Below are positions 59,481 to 64,000 of a stretch of 64,000 nt of DNA, piece after piece. Made by a program: the position numbers and the translations under genes. The stretch is from Haemonchus contortus (lineage: Eukaryota; Nematoda; Chromadorea; Rhabditida; Trichostrongylidae), in NCBI GenBank assembly GCA_000469685.2, contig LS997564.1, forward strand, positions 22,726,960-22,790,959, in the 5' to 3' direction. The stretch's first letter is position 1. The number at the start of each line of letters is the position of its first letter. The notes beneath the pieces were generated by a model. That model was given only the letters and a program-made list of their open reading frames with translations, did not search any database and had not been told where the DNA came from.

Positions 59481-61997
59481 AAGTATCTCAGATGTGAGGC
59501 TAATCGATGCCAGAGGCTTAACCTTGACGCCTATACCGAACAGACAGCGTGCACAAGTGCGCCCAAATTTACACAGTCTCGCGCCACCTTCCTGGTTACA
59601 AAGTATCCCGAACGACCGCCCGAAGGGTCCGGTATCTTCCCCCGAGAACGGCGTCGCGCACGCCGCACCCGCCGCGTATCGCAGGATTGCGATGGAAGAT
59701 TGGAGCGCGCAATTGGTGAGGTAGGGAGTCCTTTAACTATTCGAATTGGCTGGCCGCTCCCTTCAATTCCAGTGCGGTCTTGATCGTCGTTGATATAGGA
59801 GGGGACATTCTAATCAATCAAGTCTAATAAGCATAAAAACGAAAAAGAAAGATAAAAAACGATGAATTCTAATTAAAAAGAAAGGCAATCACGAAAAATA
59901 TTGCGTCCTATCGATTGGCGGGGAGGCGGGATTAGTACGGTAATGGCAGAAAGATCTGCCGTATGCCGCAAAGCGAACGTCCGCAACCGGGGAGTATTTC
60001 CGTTACCTCCGCCCGAGTGGCGGGTGGTGTTTATACCCAATAGGTTCACGTGTTCATCCAACTCACTTCTTTTCTCACAAACAGTAAAAACTGCAAACTG
60101 GGGAAGGAGGTTGATGCTGGACACACGATAGTGTGTATAACAAAGCTGCAGCAGCATTCCCAGATTCGATCTCTAAGTTTCATTTGCTCAGTTGTATGAC
60201 GCAGAGACGATGCAAAACCAAGAAAACGGGGGCGAAAAGCCATCAAACAATGTGGTTCATGAATATTGTAAACGTCAAGGGTGCATGGGATGGACAGGAT
60301 GGATTTCGTATCATGCTTATTAGCCTTTTCCCCTCTACCTTCTCCAACCCTGGGAACCACTACCAAAAACACCCCGATTACGTCACGGAACAACGAGAGT
60401 TTTTTTAAAGGTGAACAAACTGCTAACAAACAGACTTACTGTTCTATAGGAAAAGTGGGGAAGCCGTCATTCACAAGGAAATGATAATGAAAACAGTTAA
60501 TTGCGGGGTTTGGGGATAACCAGCCATCTTCTTGATGAAAATGACTGGCACTTCTGCCAATACACAAGGCGGATACACATCCTCGATCAGTTTTGCTCAA
60601 GGACAATTTTCAAATTTTGTCGTGGCATTGCTCTGTTAGTGTAGGTCCCGATGAATTTCTTCTGTCGATTGGAGCAGTGCACAGGCTGCTCTGAATACGA
60701 TGCTAATGCCGATATGTCATCACTCAAAGGAATGTTATCCCTAATTCCCTCTACAGCTGCTTAATAATGTGCACAATGTAAAGAAACATTATGCCCAAAT
60801 CAATGTTATGTGCCTATGGGCCCTATTTCAGGCCTTTCTAAATATTCGATAAAAACTGCACGGTGCATTTTTCCCGAAGAATTTCAGTTGTGCTCACTTG
60901 TAGACCTCTCATTTCTTTCCGGAATTGGGAACGTCACTGGAAGGATAGCATGGGCACATTACAGGGCCCTTTATTTTGGCATTAGCCTATATTTATGAAT
61001 GTTTGTATGGGACGGTCGAATACGCATTTCAATGTCTTTCCAAATACGAACAACAACAGGACGAAAGGAGAATTCTGAAGAATTAGTCACTGTTGGCTAC
61101 TTCACCTTTTCTGTTTACGTGCAAAGAACCCATGTATGTCAATAGGGGAGCCTTCCAAGACATTCGTGAGATCCCCTGACTCAGTCGAAGCTGTATGAAT
61201 TAGGAATGAAAAATGTACAATAAGGGCAAGTCCACTTACGAACCATTCGTAGTTTAAGGGCAAAAAGGTAGGAAAACTCGAGTTGAAAGCAGGCAATACC
61301 TCGGGTAATGATAAAGGCGAAGCTAATAGACACGTGAGTGCTGTGTGAATGGCAACAATTTGTATTCACACGAAAGCCATAGTGATGATTGAAATGCAAG
61401 CGAAAGTACATAATTAATATGCTGTGAACGAGGCGAAGCGGCTGAGGTGACAACCGCATTCGGAATGAAGGGAACTTCGGCTGACTGAGCGCCACCCACA
61501 CATCTCACTTGGCTGGTCTCCAGTAAGAAGTTTGCAGCTACACCGCAAGCAAGCCAAATGAAGCGGGCTGGCAGCTACCGCAGAAAACATCTTCATTCCG
61601 GATTCTTCATGCTGCTGGCAGTTCTCTTCCCCTGCTACTCGGATCGGCAGTTAGAAGGGTTGAGGTAAAAGAAAATTTGCCAGGTTTAGGAGTTGTACAC
61701 GTTTCACGTTCTCACCGAATAACGACACTGTTTAAAAGAGAAGGAAACTCCACTTGCTACCACCTACGGTCGTCAAACTGAAGGCTGAGTTTCTATGGCG
61801 TGGTTCCAGGGCTCTTAAATTGAGCGGCTATCATAGACAGCTTTGCCCTTTCTTCCTCTGCTCACTCTCATGCATATTTCCTGAATACTGAAATAGTGTT
61901 GTACCAGCCAGAGAAACTTTGTCAGTTAGTTTAAGAAAACAGCATTCCGAATTGATTTAAACTACCTTCTCACGAACATCTACCGATCAGTCCACTA
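59481..61997. other. Intergenic, no gene recognised
   Basis: 59480-60080 is GC-rich (Arg/Pro-coding in several frames) and probably retroelement-derived. The remainder is AT-rich with short frames only. Confidence 0.35.
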
Positions 61998-62071
61998 GCA
62001 GGGATTGTGAAGTGGTGAAAAACTGGGAGTCTACCCATACGCTCATTTTTACACCACTTCAAAATCCCTGC
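61998..62071. repeat. Short foldback: 20-bp arms, 34-bp spacer
   Basis: GCAGGGATTGTGAAGTGGTG (61998-62017) is mirrored by CACCACTTCAAAATCCCTGC (62052-62071) with one mismatch. It may be a tiny MITE derivative. Confidence 0.8.
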
Positions 62072-64000
62072 GACTTAATTTGTGCAAGCAAAACGGAAAA
62101 CCTCTTAACAAGCGTTCGAAAAGCAGGAACACTTTGAAGAAGACACTGAGCCTTGGTTGGGTGTTCAAACTTCGCTTGAAATTAAAACAATAGAGGGTGT
62201 TCAGTAACTTCATCAGTAGATGAGACGAAAACTGAATTGGCTCATGGAACGCTTTGAGGTTTTTCTTCTGAAAATCGAATCCGTTATCATTTATATGTGC
62301 CCTTGTTACTTGAAGATTTCAAGTGCTGATTTCAAACACTGTCATGAGAGCTTCCTTTTTGGAGGACTTGATAAAACTCATGCAAATTTTTAAAAAGAAA
62401 TTCAAAAAATAGTGATGACGTTGCAACTTCATAGCTCAACGGAGTAAAGAACAAATGCGACAGGCGTCTAACCGAGCAGTGGGAAGTGAGCTCAGCTATG
62501 CTGTGAACGATTATGAACAACACATGGCAAAACGCTAATGAGGCATAAACCGATATTCGACACCGGCCAGACCAATTCAAGTAGCGCGTGCTTCAAACGA
62601 GCAGATAACTACGATGACAGCCAGCCCTTTTCATCGCTAATTGAGCCAATCACATAAAGAATTGTGATGAAAAACTGATGTTATGGCTCACAGGAATCCC
62701 ATATAATCCCTTCTTGGAAAGCCTCCAGGTCAATTACGAGGATAAAATAAGAGCATTGAAGTACTCAGAAATGTGGATTCCGCAGTGGTCGTTCAAAAAA
62801 TTTGAACTTCCTGAAAAGCAGGAATAAGATGGTGGTTATAGTGAAGCTTGGAATTTTCATTGCATAATCTAAAGAATTTTCTTTCCCTTCTTCTTTTTCT
62901 TTTTCTTTTTCTTTTTTTCTGCCTTCTTTGCTTCTTCGGGAGAGGTGGCGAAATATTTCAAGGCACGACTTCTTGCCATTATTTCCACTTGTTCATAGCT
63001 CGCCTTCTTCATTCCATTTGCACATCTCAGAGTGTTTTCGTTATAAATTAGAATCAGCAAAATTGTTCAAAATTTATTGTGTTATTAAAATAATTTTATG
63101 GAATTCTTCCGCCTTTCAATTGTCATTCTAGGAACAGCGTGAAACGGCTTTTTAAGAGTTTTCCAATGAAAATCCCACACCGAGGGCTACGAAACAGTGC
63201 ATTTGGAAGGACCACTCGTCCAATATCCTGAGTTGTAGTTACACTAACCGCATATAATCCTCAGTATCGAAAGTATTGTTCCAGTCCAGTGTGCACACAT
63301 ACATATTCATATTCACACAAGTACTCGACCGCCCCGTCCGAACACCCTTAAAAAATGGCCCATGCCAAAAATAAGAACCCCGCACTGTGACTCAAATTTA
63401 CTGACATTTCTACTTTCTGAGAGAAGAGAGAGGTGTACAGATGAGTGCATACAACATTCTCAAGGAGAAAGCATCTTACAGACTCTACCGAAGTCCGAAA
63501 AAGTATAAAAAGGGTCCCCCTCGACTTTACATTAATTTGGGTATGATTTTGTCTTCACAATATGCACCTCATTAGGTGTGCTGTAGACAGAATTAGGATG
63601 ACATTTCTCTGAGTGATGACATTTCAGCATTAGCATCTTATTCAAAACCGTCTGAGCAGGGCTCTAATCGGCAGGATTCAATAATTAAGATCGTCGACTA
63701 ACAGAGCAATGCTGCGACAAAACTATAAATTTATCCTCAAAAAAATTGAATAAAGTGTATTTACCATTGTGTACTGGTAGAAGTGTCAATCAAATTTATC
63801 GAGCCGGGATTTCCCTTTGAGAACATACTGGAAGGAAGAATAGAACGCTGATCACACCTGTAGCCCTCGACTCTATGTATAAGCGATTGCTGGCCTGAGC
63901 GTTAAAGCTCATGATGATTTTCAAATTCTTTCTATCGTTTTCATGACCGTTTCCTGTGAAAGATTGCTCCTCGACATCTATTATTTTGTCGGAAAAGTCT
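62072..64000. other. Intergenic, simple repeats only
   Basis: A (CTTTTT)n-type T-rich microsatellite lies at 62880-62922 and creates a false Lys-rich frame. No gene recognised to the window end. Confidence 0.4.

Noticed and set aside
62869..63060. Lys-rich minus-strand frame
   Set aside because: A product of the T-rich microsatellite.
1..64000. Bacterial-type systems (CRISPR arrays, operons, integrons)
   Set aside because: No regularly spaced direct repeats or prokaryotic gene organisation; all recognised genes are intron-bearing eukaryotic genes.

Overview
The window is from a nematode nuclear genome and best fits a parasitic strongylid (hookworm-like) species. The reasons are compact multi-exon genes with some introns of about 45-60 bases, TTTCAG acceptors a few bases before start codons (as expected for spliced-leader trans-splicing), and a cohesin SCC-3 gene and a carbonic-anhydrase-related gene of nematode type. 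The sequence between genes is packed with decayed RTE-, CR1- and Penelope-like retroelements, a mariner, MITEs and tRNA-derived SINEs. The species call is an inference. All gene models were built by hand from splice signals, reading phase and family motifs.

Layout. 1-3.3 kb: minus-strand RTE-type retrotransposon, cut by the window edge. 5.3-8.65 kb: 5'-incomplete third copy of cytochrome c oxidase subunit 6A. 8.7-20 kb: a graveyard of retroelements and repeats, including a 185-bp-arm hairpin and a mariner nested in a reverse transcriptase. 21.2-23.7 kb: a complete cox-6A gene (+). 25.2-32.3 kb: a complete scc-3/STAG cohesin gene (-, 26 exons, about 1135 aa). 36.4-38.1 kb: a second complete cox-6A gene (+). 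39.4-43.1 kb: a giant inverted repeat whose arms each carry one copy of a four-exon gene for a small secreted protein, arranged head to head around a shared TATA-containing promoter region. 43.4-47.4 kb: a carbonic-anhydrase-related protein gene (-, 9 exons, 339 aa) that has lost two of three zinc ligands. 47.4-64 kb: mostly intergenic, with MITEs, SINEs, simple repeats and one plausible unassigned exon.

How the genes relate. The three cox-6A copies share intron phases and a 152-base middle exon, so they are local paralogs, not processed copies; they encode a nuclear subunit of respiratory complex IV. SCC-3 is a chromosomal cohesin subunit and the CA-related protein is predicted to be secreted; no operon-like spacing links these genes. 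The most novel-looking object is the inverted secreted-protein gene pair at 40.3-42.4 kb: I do not recognise the family, and the substitutions between copies are mostly synonymous or conservative, which suggests both are functional.
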